Positions 23,428 to 32,502 are shown, numbered from the stretch's first letter. The stretch: 64,000 bases of DNA from CAWULT01 sp963923455 (GCA_963923455.1 CAWULT010000001.1:62001-126000); one strand, 5' to 3'. The notes: generated from the letters alone by a model not told the origin. A program made the numbers and translations.

Positions 23428-24579
23428 TCACTTGGTGGCCAGTTGCAGCGCCTTGTCGAGCGTGGGATCGCCGGCCGGGGGCTGCGCGCCGAATTCTACC
23501 TCGGGTTGGTCCACTTCGACGTCGGGCGCGAGGCCGCGCTCGTGGATCGAGTCGTTCTTCGGCGTGAGGTAGCGCAGATTCGAGAGCAGGAGGCCGCTGC
23601 CGTCGGGCAGCCGGACCAGTCGCTGCCGGGCGGCCCGGCCCACCGTGCGCTCGCCGACCAGCTGCGCGCGCTCGTTGCCGTCGAGGGCCGCGGCGAAGAC
23701 TTCGGCGGCGCCGGCGGTGCCTTGGCCCACCAGCAGCACGACGGGCATGGTGATGGCCCCGTCCGGTGCGGCGGCGGTGACCACTTCGCGCTGGTCGCGC
23801 TGCTGCCGGATCGCCAGCGTGCCTGTCTTGACGAAGAGCCTGGCGGCTGCGACCCCGTCGTCGAGGTCGCCCTTGGCCGTGCCGCGCAGATCGACGATCA
23901 GGCGGCCCGCGCCTGCCTTGGCGAGCGTCTCGGTGGCCTGCTTCAGCCGGGACGCCGTGTCCTTCGAGAACTCGACGATGCGGACGTAGCCCGTCGTCGG
24001 ATTCGCCATCCGCGAGGTCAGGTCGGTTCCGGTCGGGCGCTCCCTGGTGACCGTCACTTCGTGCGGTTCGGCCGCGTTGCCGCGGATCACGAGCAGCGCC
24101 ACCTTCGAGTTCGGCGCGCCCTGCAGGAGGCGGTCGCCTTCGAACGCCGACATGTCCCGGGTGGGCCGGTTGTCGATCGCGCGGATGAAGTCGCCCGAGC
24201 GCAGGCCGGCCTTGGCCGCCGGGGACCCGTCGCGCACCGACACGACGCGCAGGTAGTACTGCCGCATCAGCACGACGCCGAGGTCGGCCGGGCCGGGAGA
24301 TGCGTTGGAGTCGAGCGCCTTGACGAGGTCGGGGGTCAGGTACGCGCTGTCGGCGTCGAGACCGTCGGCGAGCCCCTTGAGCGCGCCGCGCATCGCCCGG
24401 CGGACGTCCACTTCTTCGACGTAGTTGTTCAGGACCAGGGAGACGACGTCCTCGAACACGCGCAGGTGCTTGAAGGTGTCGTCACGGCCGATCGCCTGAC
24501 CGAGGTAGCCGCCGATGACGGCGAACGCGATGACCGGGATCGAGACGGCGAGAACCCACAGGCGGGTGCGAGCGGTCAT
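23428..24579 (-). CDS. S41/CtpA-family protein with PDZ domain, catalytically degenerate
   Basis: 383 residues with an N-terminal membrane anchor (about 8-28), a CTP N-terminal helical part, a PDZ domain at about 95-180 and an S41 protease-like domain. In active CtpA/CtpB the nucleophile lies in G(S/T)ASASE and the general base Lys 25 residues later in FGKG. Here the first motif reads GTAGAAE (Gly290 replaces Ser) and the second VGRAA (Arg315 replaces Lys); Gln319 is kept. It is therefore probably a pseudopeptidase that binds partners through its PDZ domain. It follows the EnvC-like gene, a common envC-ctp pairing. Confidence 0.88.
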   Translation of the reverse strand: MTARTRLWVLAVSIPVIAFAVIGGYLGQAIGRDDTFKHLRVFEDVVSLVLNNYVEEVDVRRAMRGALKGLADGLDADSAYLTPDLVKALDSNASPGPADLGVVLMRQYYLRVVSVRDGSPAAKAGLRSGDFIRAIDNRPTRDMSAFEGDRLLQGAPNSKVALLVIRGNAAEPHEVTVTRERPTGTDLTSRMANPTTGYVRIVEFSKDTASRLKQATETLAKAGAGRLIVDLRGTAKGDLDDGVAAARLFVKTGTLAIRQQRDQREVVTAAAPDGAITMPVVLLVGQGTAGAAEVFAAALDGNERAQLVGERTVGRAARQRLVRLPDGSGLLLSNLRYLTPKNDSIHERGLAPDVEVDQPEVEFGAQPPAGDPTLDKALQLATK

Positions 24580-24624
24580 GGATGTGTCCTCAACGTCACC
24601 TGTCGTCTGCCGGGTAGCCGGGGT

Positions 24625-25800
24625 CTAACGTGGACGGAGCCATTGTACGGGATCGACCGATCGACCGTCGATCCGCATCTCGAAGTAGAGGGCGGGCGTG
24701 CCCGCCGGAGAGGCGCCCACGCGGCCGACCTCGGTCCCCCCGTCCACCACCTGCCCGCGCTGGACGCTGAGGGCGCTCAGGTAGCCGTAGAGGGCCGAGC
24801 TGCCGTCCCCGTGGTCGACGATCACGAGCGTGCCCAGTCCGGCGAAGCCCTCCGCATAGGTGACCGTGCCGCCGTGGACGGTCCGGACCGCCGTACCTTC
24901 GGGCGAGGCGATCTCGACACCCGTCCGGACCATCGACCCACCGGAGCGGCCCGAGGGCTGGCCGAACCGGCCGACCACCGTCCCGACGACGGGCCAGTCG
25001 AGCGTGCCGCGGAACGGCGCCAGGGGCACGACGACCGAGCCGGCCGTGAGCCCGGCGGCCTGGCGGTCGATGCGGGTCCTGGCCAGCTCCAGTTCGCCCA
25101 CGTACTGCGCCGTGAGGTCGCGCCGGGAGTCGATCTGCTCGATGAGGGCGTTCCGGGCGCCGACGGCCTGCTCGGCGCGGGCCCTGGCCTGCTGGGCCGC
25201 GGCCAGTCGCGACCGCAGGTCGCGGGTCCGGGCCTGCACGTCGGCGCGGTCGGCCCGCAGGGCCTCGAGCGTCTGCCTGTGCTCGGTGATCAGGCGCTGC
25301 TCGCGGTAGGCCAGCGCCGAGATGGCACGGCTGGCCCGCGCGAAGTTCCGGACGCCGTCGCCGCTCAGGAGCAGCCGCAGGTAGCCCGTGCGTCCGCGCT
25401 TGTAGATGTTGACGAGCTGTGCCCGCACTTCGGGCAGGCCCTTCACCCGCTGTTCCTCGAGCGCGTCGATGCGCTGGGTCAGCTGCTGCAGCTCGCTGCG
25501 CGCGCCCGCGACGGCCGCCTCGGCCCGCCGCGCCTCTTCCAGCCGGATATCGCGTTCGATCTCGAGCTTGCGGACCTCGCCGAGCAGCGTCCGGCTCTCG
25601 CCCGCGAGGCGGGCGGCCTCGTCCTGCAGTGCCTTCAGGCGATCGGTGACGCGCTGTGCGAGCGGCGAGGTCGTGGTGGCGGAACCCTGCTGGGCGTGCA
25701 GGGGAGGCGTGCGTGCGACGAACGCGGCGAGCGTGATCGCGCCCAGGGACAGCCCCGCGACGACGCGCCTGCGAACTCTGCTCGCCTCTGCGGCTGGCAC
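24625..25800 (-). CDS. envC: EnvC-like murein hydrolase activator (coiled coil plus degenerate LytM domain)
   Basis: 391 residues: a signal peptide ending in Ala-Gln-Gln at about 38, a long coiled coil (about 45-250), and a C-terminal M23/LytM domain (about 275-391). The domain lacks zinc ligands: the usual H-x-G-x-D is VRTGVEIAS, the third motif is ALYFEMR in place of HLHFE, and the middle His is Tyr (LYGYLS). E. coli EnvC has the same losses (SLYFEIR) and works by activating the amidases AmiA/AmiB at the septum. GTG 25800 is chosen because it begins the signal peptide and lies 6 nt after TATACT. Confidence 0.87.
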   Translation of the reverse strand: MPAAEASRVRRRVVAGLSLGAITLAAFVARTPPLHAQQGSATTTSPLAQRVTDRLKALQDEAARLAGESRTLLGEVRKLEIERDIRLEEARRAEAAVAGARSELQQLTQRIDALEEQRVKGLPEVRAQLVNIYKRGRTGYLRLLLSGDGVRNFARASRAISALAYREQRLITEHRQTLEALRADRADVQARTRDLRSRLAAAQQARARAEQAVGARNALIEQIDSRRDLTAQYVGELELARTRIDRQAAGLTAGSVVVPLAPFRGTLDWPVVGTVVGRFGQPSGRSGGSMVRTGVEIASPEGTAVRTVHGGTVTYAEGFAGLGTLVIVDHGDGSSALYGYLSALSVQRGQVVDGGTEVGRVGASPAGTPALYFEMRIDGRSVDPVQWLRPR

Positions 25801-25821
25801 CCGCCTAGTATAGAGGGACGC
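25801..25821. promoter_or_regulatory. 21-bp divergent promoter region with overlapping -10 boxes
   Basis: Only 21 bp separate GTG 25800 (envC, minus) from ATG 25822 (ruvX, plus). AGTATAGA at 25807-25814 contains TATACT on the minus strand (25812-25807, then 6 nt to GTG) and TATAGA on the plus strand (25809-25814, then 7 nt to ATG). Each -10 element must therefore start transcription at about the start codon, and the two cannot be occupied at once. Confidence 0.65.
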
Positions 25822-26271
25822 ATGCGCTTCGTGGGACTCGATGTGGGCCTGCGCCGGATCGGCGTCGCGGTCAGCGACGCGTCCGGGACGCTGGCGCGCC
25901 CGGTCGGCGTGATCGACGGGTCCGGGCCGGACAGGGCCCTCGAACTGGTCGCCGCGGAAGTGGCCCGGCTGGGCGAGGACGACGGCGTCGCGGCGATCGT
26001 CGTCGGGTTGCCGCGACGGCTCGACGGGTCGCCCACGACGCTGACGCCGGTCGTGGAGGCCTTCGCACGCCGGCTCGAGGCGAGGCTGTCGCTGCCGGTT
26101 CACCTGCAGGACGAGCGGCTGACCAGCCGCGAGGCCGAGAGCCGCCTGGCCCTCCGCGAGAAGGACTGGCGCGTACGGAAGCGAAAGCTCGACGCAGCCG
26201 CGGCCGCGATCATCCTGCAGGACTATCTCGACGGCCGGCCGCGCGCCGGAGAGGCCGGGACTCCGGCGTGA
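25822..26271 (+). CDS. ruvX: Putative pre-16S rRNA nuclease / Holliday junction resolvase-like YqgF
   Basis: 149 residues of the RNase H-like YqgF family: VGLDVGLRRIGVAVSD at the start (catalytic Asp), VVGLPRRLDGS in the middle, and LQDERLTSREAES and KLDAAAAAIILQDYL near the end. In E. coli it matures the 5' end of 16S rRNA; a Holliday-junction role is also proposed. It is coupled to mltG by a GTGA overlap. Confidence 0.93.
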   Translation: MRFVGLDVGLRRIGVAVSDASGTLARPVGVIDGSGPDRALELVAAEVARLGEDDGVAAIVVGLPRRLDGSPTTLTPVVEAFARRLEARLSLPVHLQDERLTSREAESRLALREKDWRVRKRKLDAAAAAIILQDYLDGRPRAGEAGTPA

Positions 26272-27314
26272 GGCGGATGCTCGTGCGGGCGGCGCTGCTC
26301 GGCGCGCTGCTGCTGGCCGCGGCCGGCGTGGGAGCGTGGGCCGTCTGGAGCCGCGTGCAGGCGCCGTACAAGGGCTACGCCGAGGCGGAGCGGTTCGTCG
26401 ACATTCCACCCGGTACCCGCACGGCCGAGATCGGCGCGCACCTGGCGGCGGCGGGCGTCGTCAGCGACGCGCGGGTGTTTCGCGTCGCGCTGTGGTGGAC
26501 CGGGCGCGGGCGCGCGCTCAAGGCCGGTGAGTACCGGTTCGATCGGCCGATGACGGTGCTGGCCGTGATCGACACGATCGCCCGCGGCGACGTCTTCTCG
26601 CAGAAGGTGACCTTCCCCGAGGGGCTGACCATTCCCGACCTGGCCGCCATCTACGCGGCCCGCGGCCTGGGCGCCGCCGCGGACTTCGAGGCCGCCGCCC
26701 GCGACGGGTCGCGAATCGCCGACCTCGATCCCGACGCGCGCGATCTCGAGGGCTACCTGTTTCCCGATACCTACGCGGTGCCCCGCGCGACGCCGGCCGC
26801 GACGATGGTGGGGTTGATGGTCGACCGGTTCCGGGCCGCGTATTCGGACGACCTTCGCCGGCGCGCCGCGCAGCAGGGGCTGACCACCCGTCAGGTCGTG
26901 ACCCTGGCCTCGCTCGTCGAGAAGGAAACGGCCCGCGCCGAGGAGCGGCCGCTCGTCGCGGCCGTCTACCGCAATCGCGTGCGGCTCAAGATGGGTTTAC
27001 AGGCCGATCCGACCGTCGTCTACGCGCTGCGCAAGGCCGGTCGCTACGACGGCAACATCCGCAAGCGCGACCTCGCGCTCGATTCGCCGTACAACACCTA
27101 CCGCTACGCGGGTCTGCCGCCGGGGCCGATTGCGGCGCCGGGCCAGGCCTCGCTCGAGGCCGCGCTCGCCCCTGCCGGCGTTCCGTACCTGTACTTCGTC
27201 AGCCGCAACGACGGTTCCCACGTCTTCGCCGAGACGCTGGCGCAGCACAACCGGAACGTGCAGGAGTTCCAGGTGCGGTACTTCCAGCAGCGCCGGCGGC
27301 GCGCGGCCCGCTAG
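26268..27314 (+). CDS. mltG: Endolytic transglycosylase MltG
   Basis: 348 residues with one N-terminal membrane helix (about 4-27), a LysM-like periplasmic domain (about 45-110), then the YceG/MltG catalytic domain with FPEGLT, LEGYLFPDTY, catalytic Glu in ASLVEKET and LQADPTVVYAL, followed by YNTYRYAGLPPGPI. It cuts nascent glycan strands and sets their length. GTG 26268 overlaps the ruvX stop, which is the usual ruvX-mltG pair. A basic tail ends the protein. Confidence 0.95.
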   Translation: MRRMLVRAALLGALLLAAAGVGAWAVWSRVQAPYKGYAEAERFVDIPPGTRTAEIGAHLAAAGVVSDARVFRVALWWTGRGRALKAGEYRFDRPMTVLAVIDTIARGDVFSQKVTFPEGLTIPDLAAIYAARGLGAAADFEAAARDGSRIADLDPDARDLEGYLFPDTYAVPRATPAATMVGLMVDRFRAAYSDDLRRRAAQQGLTTRQVVTLASLVEKETARAEERPLVAAVYRNRVRLKMGLQADPTVVYALRKAGRYDGNIRKRDLALDSPYNTYRYAGLPPGPIAAPGQASLEAALAPAGVPYLYFVSRNDGSHVFAETLAQHNRNVQEFQVRYFQQRRRRAAR

Positions 27315-27332
27315 CGCGGGCCGGCTGCGCGG

Positions 27333-28241
27333 CTACTCCCGGCCGCCCCGCTCGCCCCACTTGAGTTTCTCGCGGAGCAGCTCGAAATAGCTGCGCGCGG
27401 GCGCCTTGACGAGCGCCAGCGTCCGCTCCGACTTGCGGATGCGGATCACGTCGCCCCGGCGCAGCGGATAGCCCGACTGCCCGTCGTAGGTGACGAACAC
27501 GTCGTCGACCGATTCGTCGATGTGCGGCCGCACCTCGATGACCTCGCTGCCCGGGATCACGATGGGCCGGTTGGTCAGCGTGTGCGGCGCGATGGGTGTC
27601 AGCACCAGTGCGTCGACGTGCGGGTGCATGATCGGGCCGCCAGCCGCCAGGTTGTAGGCGGTCGACCCGGTGGCGCTGGCGACGATCAGCCCGTCGGCCT
27701 TGACACGCGTGACGAGCGCGTTGCCGACGAACACCGAGAGCCCGATCATCCGCGAGAGCGCGGCCTTGGTCAGCACGACGTCGTTCAGCACGATGCGCGA
27801 GTCGAAGTGCTCCTGGCCGCGATAGGCGTCGGCCGCCAGCATCAGCCGCTCCTCGTAGAGGGCCGTGCCGTCGATGACGGCTTCGAGCGACGGATACAAC
27901 TCGTCGATGCGCGTCTCCGTCAGGAAGCCGAGGCTGCCGAAGTTGACGCCGAGCATGGGCACCTGCCGGCCCGACTGCGCGATCCGCGTGGCCATCCCGA
28001 GCAGCGTGCCGTCGCCCCCGAGCACGATGACGAGGTCGGCGTGCTGGGGCAGTTCGTCGCGGCTGCAGCGCGGCACGGCGGCGTCCGCGCCGGCCAGCAG
28101 CGCCGTATCGGTGTCGTAGACGACGCCGATGCCGCGGCCGCGCAGCCAGGCGGCCAGATGGGCCAGGTGGTCGGCTGCGGGGGAGAGGCCGGTCTTGGCG
28201 ACCAGCCCGACTCGGGCGAGACGAACGGGCGCTGTGCTCAT
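27333..28241 (-). CDS. nadK: NAD kinase
   Basis: 302 residues. GGDGTLL (substrate/phosphate loop) is at about 74-80, followed by GVNFGSLGFLTE, NDVV and SATGSTAYNLAAGGPI, all conserved in ATP-NAD kinases, which make NADP. It is the last gene of the hsp20-ymdB-xseA-xseB-ispA-tlyA-nadK run; its ATG overlaps the tlyA stop by 4 bp. It converges on mltG with 18 bp between stops. Confidence 0.96.
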   Translation of the reverse strand: MSTAPVRLARVGLVAKTGLSPAADHLAHLAAWLRGRGIGVVYDTDTALLAGADAAVPRCSRDELPQHADLVIVLGGDGTLLGMATRIAQSGRQVPMLGVNFGSLGFLTETRIDELYPSLEAVIDGTALYEERLMLAADAYRGQEHFDSRIVLNDVVLTKAALSRMIGLSVFVGNALVTRVKADGLIVASATGSTAYNLAAGGPIMHPHVDALVLTPIAPHTLTNRPIVIPGSEVIEVRPHIDESVDDVFVTYDGQSGYPLRRGDVIRIRKSERTLALVKAPARSYFELLREKLKWGERGGRE

Positions 28242-28969
28242 GACGGCCGCAGGTGGAGCAGGAACTCGACGTTGCCCTTCTGACCCGTGATGGGAGACGG
28301 TGTCGCGCCCACGCGGGTCAATCCTACCTCAGCCCCCGCGGCGGTCACCTCGTCGAGCACACGCGCCTGCACCGCGGCGTCGCGGATGATGCCCTTGCGC
28401 ACCTCGTCGCGGCCGGCCTCGAACTGCGGCTTCACCAGCGCGACGACGTCGGCGCCGGGCCGCAGCACCGGAGGCACGACGGGCAGGATCTGGCGCAGCG
28501 AGATGAACGAGACGTCGATCACGACGATGTCCACCGGTCCCGGCAGATCCGCCAGGGTCAGCTGCCGCGCGTTGAAGTGCTCGATCACGATGACGCGCGC
28601 GTCGTTGCGCAGCCGCCAGTCGAGCTGGCCGTGGCCGACATCGAGCGCGACCACGCGGGCGGCGCCGCGCTGCAGCAGTACGTCGGTGAACCCCCCGGTC
28701 GAGGCGCCGATGTCGAGCGCCTCACGTCCGGCCACGTCGATCCGGAAGGTGTCGAGTGCGTGGGCGAGCTTCAGCCCCCCGCGGCCCACGTAGGGGTGAT
28801 CGGGCGCCAGCAGCGCGAGGGCAGCCGCGGTGTCCACGGGCGTGCCGGCCTTGCTCACGACGCTGCCGTCCACGGTGACCTGGTGCGCGAGGATCAGCGC
28901 CCGGGCGCGCTCACGCGACGGTGCGAGCCCGCGTTCCACGACGAGCTGGTCCAGTCGAGTTCGGCCCAC
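28238..28969 (-). CDS. tlyA: TlyA-family 16S/23S rRNA 2'-O-methyltransferase
   Basis: 243 residues: an N-terminal S4 RNA-binding domain (1-60, RLDQLVVERGLAPSRERARALI), then an FtsJ-like SAM domain with DIGASTGGFTDVLL, VIDVSFISL and LVKPQFEA. TlyA methylates ribose of rRNA cytidines; hemolysin is a historical name. It lies between ispA (18-bp gap) and nadK, a common bacterial grouping. Confidence 0.93.
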   Translation of the reverse strand: MGRTRLDQLVVERGLAPSRERARALILAHQVTVDGSVVSKAGTPVDTAAALALLAPDHPYVGRGGLKLAHALDTFRIDVAGREALDIGASTGGFTDVLLQRGAARVVALDVGHGQLDWRLRNDARVIVIEHFNARQLTLADLPGPVDIVVIDVSFISLRQILPVVPPVLRPGADVVALVKPQFEAGRDEVRKGIIRDAAVQARVLDEVTAAGAEVGLTRVGATPSPITGQKGNVEFLLHLRPS

Positions 28970-28987
28970 AGGCTCCGCGCCTCGCGA

Positions 28988-29917
28988 TCAGTGGGACCGC
29001 TCGACGATCCACCGGCCGATGCCGAGTAGATGGCTGTCGGCGAGGCCGGCCTCCGCGAGCACCTGCCCGGCCCGGGCGATGCACTCGGCGGCCATCCGGC
29101 GGGATGCGTCCAGCCCATACAACGCGGGGTAGGTGGGCTTGCCGGCTGCGGCGTCCTTGCCAGCCGTCTTGCCGAGGTCCTCCGAGGCGGCGCTGACGTC
29201 GAGCACGTCGTCGACGATCTGAAAGGCGAGCCCGAACTCGGCTGCCGCGCGGTCGACGGCATCGACCTGTTGATCGGAGCCGCCGCCGAGGATCGCGCCG
29301 GCCACCGCGGCGCCCCGGATCAGCGCACCGGTCTTCCGCGCGTGCATGGCCGCGAGGCCTGTCGCGTCGAGTGGCGGCGGCAGCCGGCCGGACACGTCCG
29401 GGGTGACGCAGGAGAGGTCGATCGCCTGTCCGCCGACCATCCCCACCGGGCCCGCCGCGCGGGCGATCACGCCGATCACGCGGAGCCGCCTGGCGGCAGT
29501 GGCGGCGCTCGCGCCGGGCGGCACACGGGCCAGCACGTGGAACGCCTCGGTCAGCAGTCCGTCGCCGGCGAGGATGGCCATGCCCTCGCCCGCGACGACG
29601 TGCAAGGTCGGCCGCCCGCGGCGCATCGAGTCGTCGTCCATGGCCGGCAGGTCGTCGTGGATGAGCGAGTAGGTGTGAATCAGCTCGATCGCGCAGGCGG
29701 CCGGCATCGCCTCCGTGCGGTCGCCGCCCACGGCGTCTGCGCTCGCGAGGCACAGGATCGGCCGGAGGCGCTTGCCGCCCGCGGTGAGACTGTAGCGCAT
29801 GGCGTCTCCGACGAGCGGCGGGCAGTCCGGCGCCGACGGCAGGATCGTCTCGAGGGCCGCGTCGATCTCGGCGCGGCGGGCCCGGACGTAGTCGGCGACC
29901 GGGATCGCGGTGGTCAT
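28988..29917 (-). CDS. ispA: Polyprenyl (farnesyl/geranyl) diphosphate synthase
   Basis: 309 residues, all-helical prenyltransferase. First Asp-rich motif DDLPAMDDD is at about 88-96, with GGKRLRP before it; second motif DDVLD is at about 236-240; KTGALIRGA is also kept. Short-chain (C15) synthase type. ATGA overlap with xseB, matching the xseB-ispA order of many genomes. dxs is not in the window. Confidence 0.94.
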   Translation of the reverse strand: MTTAIPVADYVRARRAEIDAALETILPSAPDCPPLVGDAMRYSLTAGGKRLRPILCLASADAVGGDRTEAMPAACAIELIHTYSLIHDDLPAMDDDSMRRGRPTLHVVAGEGMAILAGDGLLTEAFHVLARVPPGASAATAARRLRVIGVIARAAGPVGMVGGQAIDLSCVTPDVSGRLPPPLDATGLAAMHARKTGALIRGAAVAGAILGGGSDQQVDAVDRAAAEFGLAFQIVDDVLDVSAASEDLGKTAGKDAAAGKPTYPALYGLDASRRMAAECIARAGQVLAEAGLADSHLLGIGRWIVERSH

Positions 29918-30171
29918 CGTCCGCGCGCCGTGCCGGCGTCCTCGTCGTCGGAGAGCGCGTCAGGCGCGGGCTTGAGCTGGCCGCGCTCGTTCAGCACCTC
30001 GATGCGGCGCTCGGCGTCCTCGAGGCGGGCGTGGCAGTAGCGGGAGAGCTGGACGCCGCGTTCGTAGAGCTGCAGCGAGCCCTCGAGGGGCAGGTCGCCC
30101 TCCTCGAGCTTCTTGACGATCGATTCGAGCTCGGCGATGGCCGTCTCGAAGTCCTTGATGGTCGGATCCAT
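29914..30171 (-). CDS. xseB: Exodeoxyribonuclease VII small subunit
   Basis: 85 residues with the XseB pattern FETAIAELESIVKKLEEGDLPLEGSLQ, YERGVQL and a short helix. It combines with XseA to degrade single-stranded DNA in both directions. 19 bp after xseA and overlapping ispA by 4 bp. Confidence 0.96.
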   Translation of the reverse strand: MDPTIKDFETAIAELESIVKKLEEGDLPLEGSLQLYERGVQLSRYCHARLEDAERRIEVLNERGQLKPAPDALSDDEDAGTARGR

Positions 30172-30190
30172 GGTTGGCGCCGTCTCCGTG

Positions 30191-31702
30191 TCAGCCCTCG
30201 GGGGGCGGGGTGCGTCGGTCGGGCGACGCGGCCCTGACCTCGCAGTCGAGTTCGCCGCGGCCCAGGGTCACCTGGACGCGGTCGCCGGGCCGTGCTTCGT
30301 CGGCGGCGTGGAGGACGGCGGTCCGGTCGGCGTTCCAGCAGACGGCGTAGCCGCGCCCGAGCACCGCCAGCGGGCTGAGGCTCTCGAGTTGCGCCACCGC
30401 GCGGCCCAGCCGCGCCTGGCGCGCCAGCCGCCGCTGCGCCATCCGGGCCGCGAGCGCGGCGTCGGCGGCCCGCAGGCGGCCCCCGACGTCGGCCAGGCGC
30501 CGGCGAAGGTCGAGCCGTTCGAGCGACAGGCGCAGCGCCTGGCTGGCGCGCTCGCGCTGCATCAGGCGCGCGTGCATCACGCGCCGGAGCTCGTGGGACA
30601 GCTCGCCGACGTGCCGGCCGCGCATCGCGAGCCGGCCGCTGAAGCCGGCGTAGCCGCCCCGGGCGTCGAGCGCCCGCAGGCGCGACTCGACCCGGTAGAG
30701 CCGCCCCCGCGTGGCCGCGTCGATGCGCTGCGCGAGCCGGTCGATCCGGGCGGCCACCTCGTCCTTCCGCGCCACGACCATCTCGGCTGCGGCCGATGGC
30801 GTCGGGGCGCGGAGGTCGGCGACGAAGTCGGCGATCGTGACGTCGGTCTCGTGGCCGACGGCCGAGATCGTCGGCACGGGACAGGCGGCGATCGCGCGGG
30901 CGACCGCCTCCTCGTTGAACGCCCAGAGATCTTCGATGGAGCCGCCGCCGCGCCCGACGATCACGACGTCGACGCCGTCCACCGCACCGATCGCCGCGAG
31001 GGCGCGGGCGATTTCGGCTGCGGCGCCCTCGCCCTGGACGCGCGTCGGCCGGATCACGATGTGGGCGTTCGCGTAGCGCCGGCGCAGGACCTTGACGATG
31101 TCGCGGATCGCCGCGCCGTCGAGGGAGGTGACGACGCCGATCTTCCGGGGCAGGACCGGGAGCGGCCGCTTGCGCGCCGGATCGAACAGGCCTTCGGACG
31201 CCAGGCGCTGCTTGACCTGGTCGAAGGCGAGCTGCAGCGCCCCGAGCCCCTCGGGCTCGATGTGCTCGCAGACGATCTGGTACTCGCCCTTGGCCTCGTA
31301 CACGCCGACGCGCCCGCGGGCGATCACGTGCAGGCCGTCCTGGGGCTTGAACTTCAGCAGGCGGACCGCCGACCGGAACATCACGCCCCGGATCTGTGCG
31401 CCGGCGTCCTTGAGCGTGAAGTAGAGATGGCCGGTGTTCCAGAGGCGGCAGTTCGACAACTCGCCCTGGAGCCAGACCTCGAAGAACTGCGCTTCGAGCA
31501 GCGAGCGGATGTCGGCGGTGAGTTCGGAGACGGTGAAGATGTGGCGCTCCGGGTGGATCGGCTCGTCGTCGACGTCCGGCTCGGGCTGTGGCGCCGGCCC
31601 GCGCGAGGCCGGGAGGCCGGGCGGCTCCGGCCGCGCCGTCTCGGGCGCGCGCCGCGCACCGTTGGGTTCCGGGTCGTCGAAAGGCAGTCCGAAGGTCGTC
31701 AC
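30191..31702 (-). CDS. xseA: Exodeoxyribonuclease VII large subunit
   Basis: 503 residues. After a Pro-rich N-terminal 45 residues, an OB-fold domain (FTVSELTADIRSLLE to about 145), then the catalytic region with GVVTSLDGAAIRDI, RGGGSIEDLWAFNEE and SAVGHETDVTIADFVADLRAPTPSAAAE, then a long coiled-coil region and a C-terminal PLAVLGRGYAV. The GTG at 31702 overlaps the ymdB stop (GTGA). The Pro-rich start is longer than usual. Confidence 0.95.
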   Translation of the reverse strand: MTTFGLPFDDPEPNGARRAPETARPEPPGLPASRGPAPQPEPDVDDEPIHPERHIFTVSELTADIRSLLEAQFFEVWLQGELSNCRLWNTGHLYFTLKDAGAQIRGVMFRSAVRLLKFKPQDGLHVIARGRVGVYEAKGEYQIVCEHIEPEGLGALQLAFDQVKQRLASEGLFDPARKRPLPVLPRKIGVVTSLDGAAIRDIVKVLRRRYANAHIVIRPTRVQGEGAAAEIARALAAIGAVDGVDVVIVGRGGGSIEDLWAFNEEAVARAIAACPVPTISAVGHETDVTIADFVADLRAPTPSAAAEMVVARKDEVAARIDRLAQRIDAATRGRLYRVESRLRALDARGGYAGFSGRLAMRGRHVGELSHELRRVMHARLMQRERASQALRLSLERLDLRRRLADVGGRLRAADAALAARMAQRRLARQARLGRAVAQLESLSPLAVLGRGYAVCWNADRTAVLHAADEARPGDRVQVTLGRGELDCEVRAASPDRRTPPPEG

Positions 31703-32502
31703 GGCTCCAGCGCGTCGAGATCCGCTTCGCCGCAGCTCACGCGCTGCACGCGGATGGCGCGGCCGGTCGCGTCGTCGACGGCGACGACCACGCCGTTCAG
31801 CCGCGGGTTGCCGGTGGCGGGCTCGAACCGGCTCGGCATGCCCGTCAGGAAGCGGGCGAGGGAGCCGTCCCGGTCCATCCCGATGATCGAGTCGTGCGGG
31901 CCGGTCATGCCGGCATCGGTCAGGTACGCGGTCCCGTTCGGCAGGATGCGCTCGTCGGCCGTCTGGACGTGGGTGTGCGTGCCGACGACGAGCGAGACCT
32001 TGCCGTCGAGATGCCAGCCCATCGCGCACTTCTCGCTGGTCGCCTCGGCGTGGAAGTCGACGACGATGACCTTCGTCTTCGTGCGGAGTGCGTCGACCTC
32101 CCGCAGCACGACGGCGAACGGGTCGTCGATGGCCTGCATGTGCACCCGGCCCATGACGTTGACGACGCCGACCAGGCGGCCGTCGCCGCTCGTGGCCAGG
32201 ACGGACCCGCGTCCAGGGACGCCGGCAGGGTAGTTGGCCGGCCGCAGGAGGCGCGGTTCCTTGCCGATGTACTCGAGCACTTCCTTCTTGTCGAAGACGT
32301 GGTTGCCGGAGGTCATCACGTCGACGCCCCACTCGAGGAGCGTGTCGCCGATGTCCTTGGTCACGCCGAAGCCGGCGGCGGAGTTCTCCGCGTTGGCGAT
32401 CACGAAGTCGAGGTCGTGGCGGCGAACCAGTCGCTTCAGGCCCTTCCGGACCATTTCGCGACCCGGGCGCCCGACGATGTCGCCGATGAAGAGGATGTTC
32501 AT
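31699..32502 (-). CDS. ymdB: YmdB-family metallophosphoesterase (TIGR00282)
   Basis: 267 residues. It begins NILFIGDIVGRPGREMV, then NAENSAAGFGV, SGNHVFDKKE, VDFHAEATSEK and GTHTHVQTADERILPNGTAYLTDAGMTGP, the metal-binding residues of YmdB-type phosphodiesterases, which act on 2',3'-cAMP in Bacillus. ATG 32502 overlaps the hsp20 stop by 4 bp, and the GTG of xseA overlaps its own stop. Confidence 0.92.
   Translation of the reverse strand: MNILFIGDIVGRPGREMVRKGLKRLVRRHDLDFVIANAENSAAGFGVTKDIGDTLLEWGVDVMTSGNHVFDKKEVLEYIGKEPRLLRPANYPAGVPGRGSVLATSGDGRLVGVVNVMGRVHMQAIDDPFAVVLREVDALRTKTKVIVVDFHAEATSEKCAMGWHLDGKVSLVVGTHTHVQTADERILPNGTAYLTDAGMTGPHDSIIGMDRDGSLARFLTGMPSRFEPATGNPRLNGVVVAVDDATGRAIRVQRVSCGEADLDALEP

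Noticed and set aside
23296..25821. Plus-strand open frame running from 23296 into ruvX
   Set aside because: ruvX starts at 25822 with its own family N-terminus; the part before it is the antisense of the S41 and EnvC genes.
30172..32332. Extended xseA frame back to 32332
   Set aside because: The extra 200 codons are the antisense-like second frame of ymdB; GTG 31702 with the GTGA overlap gives a normal XseA.
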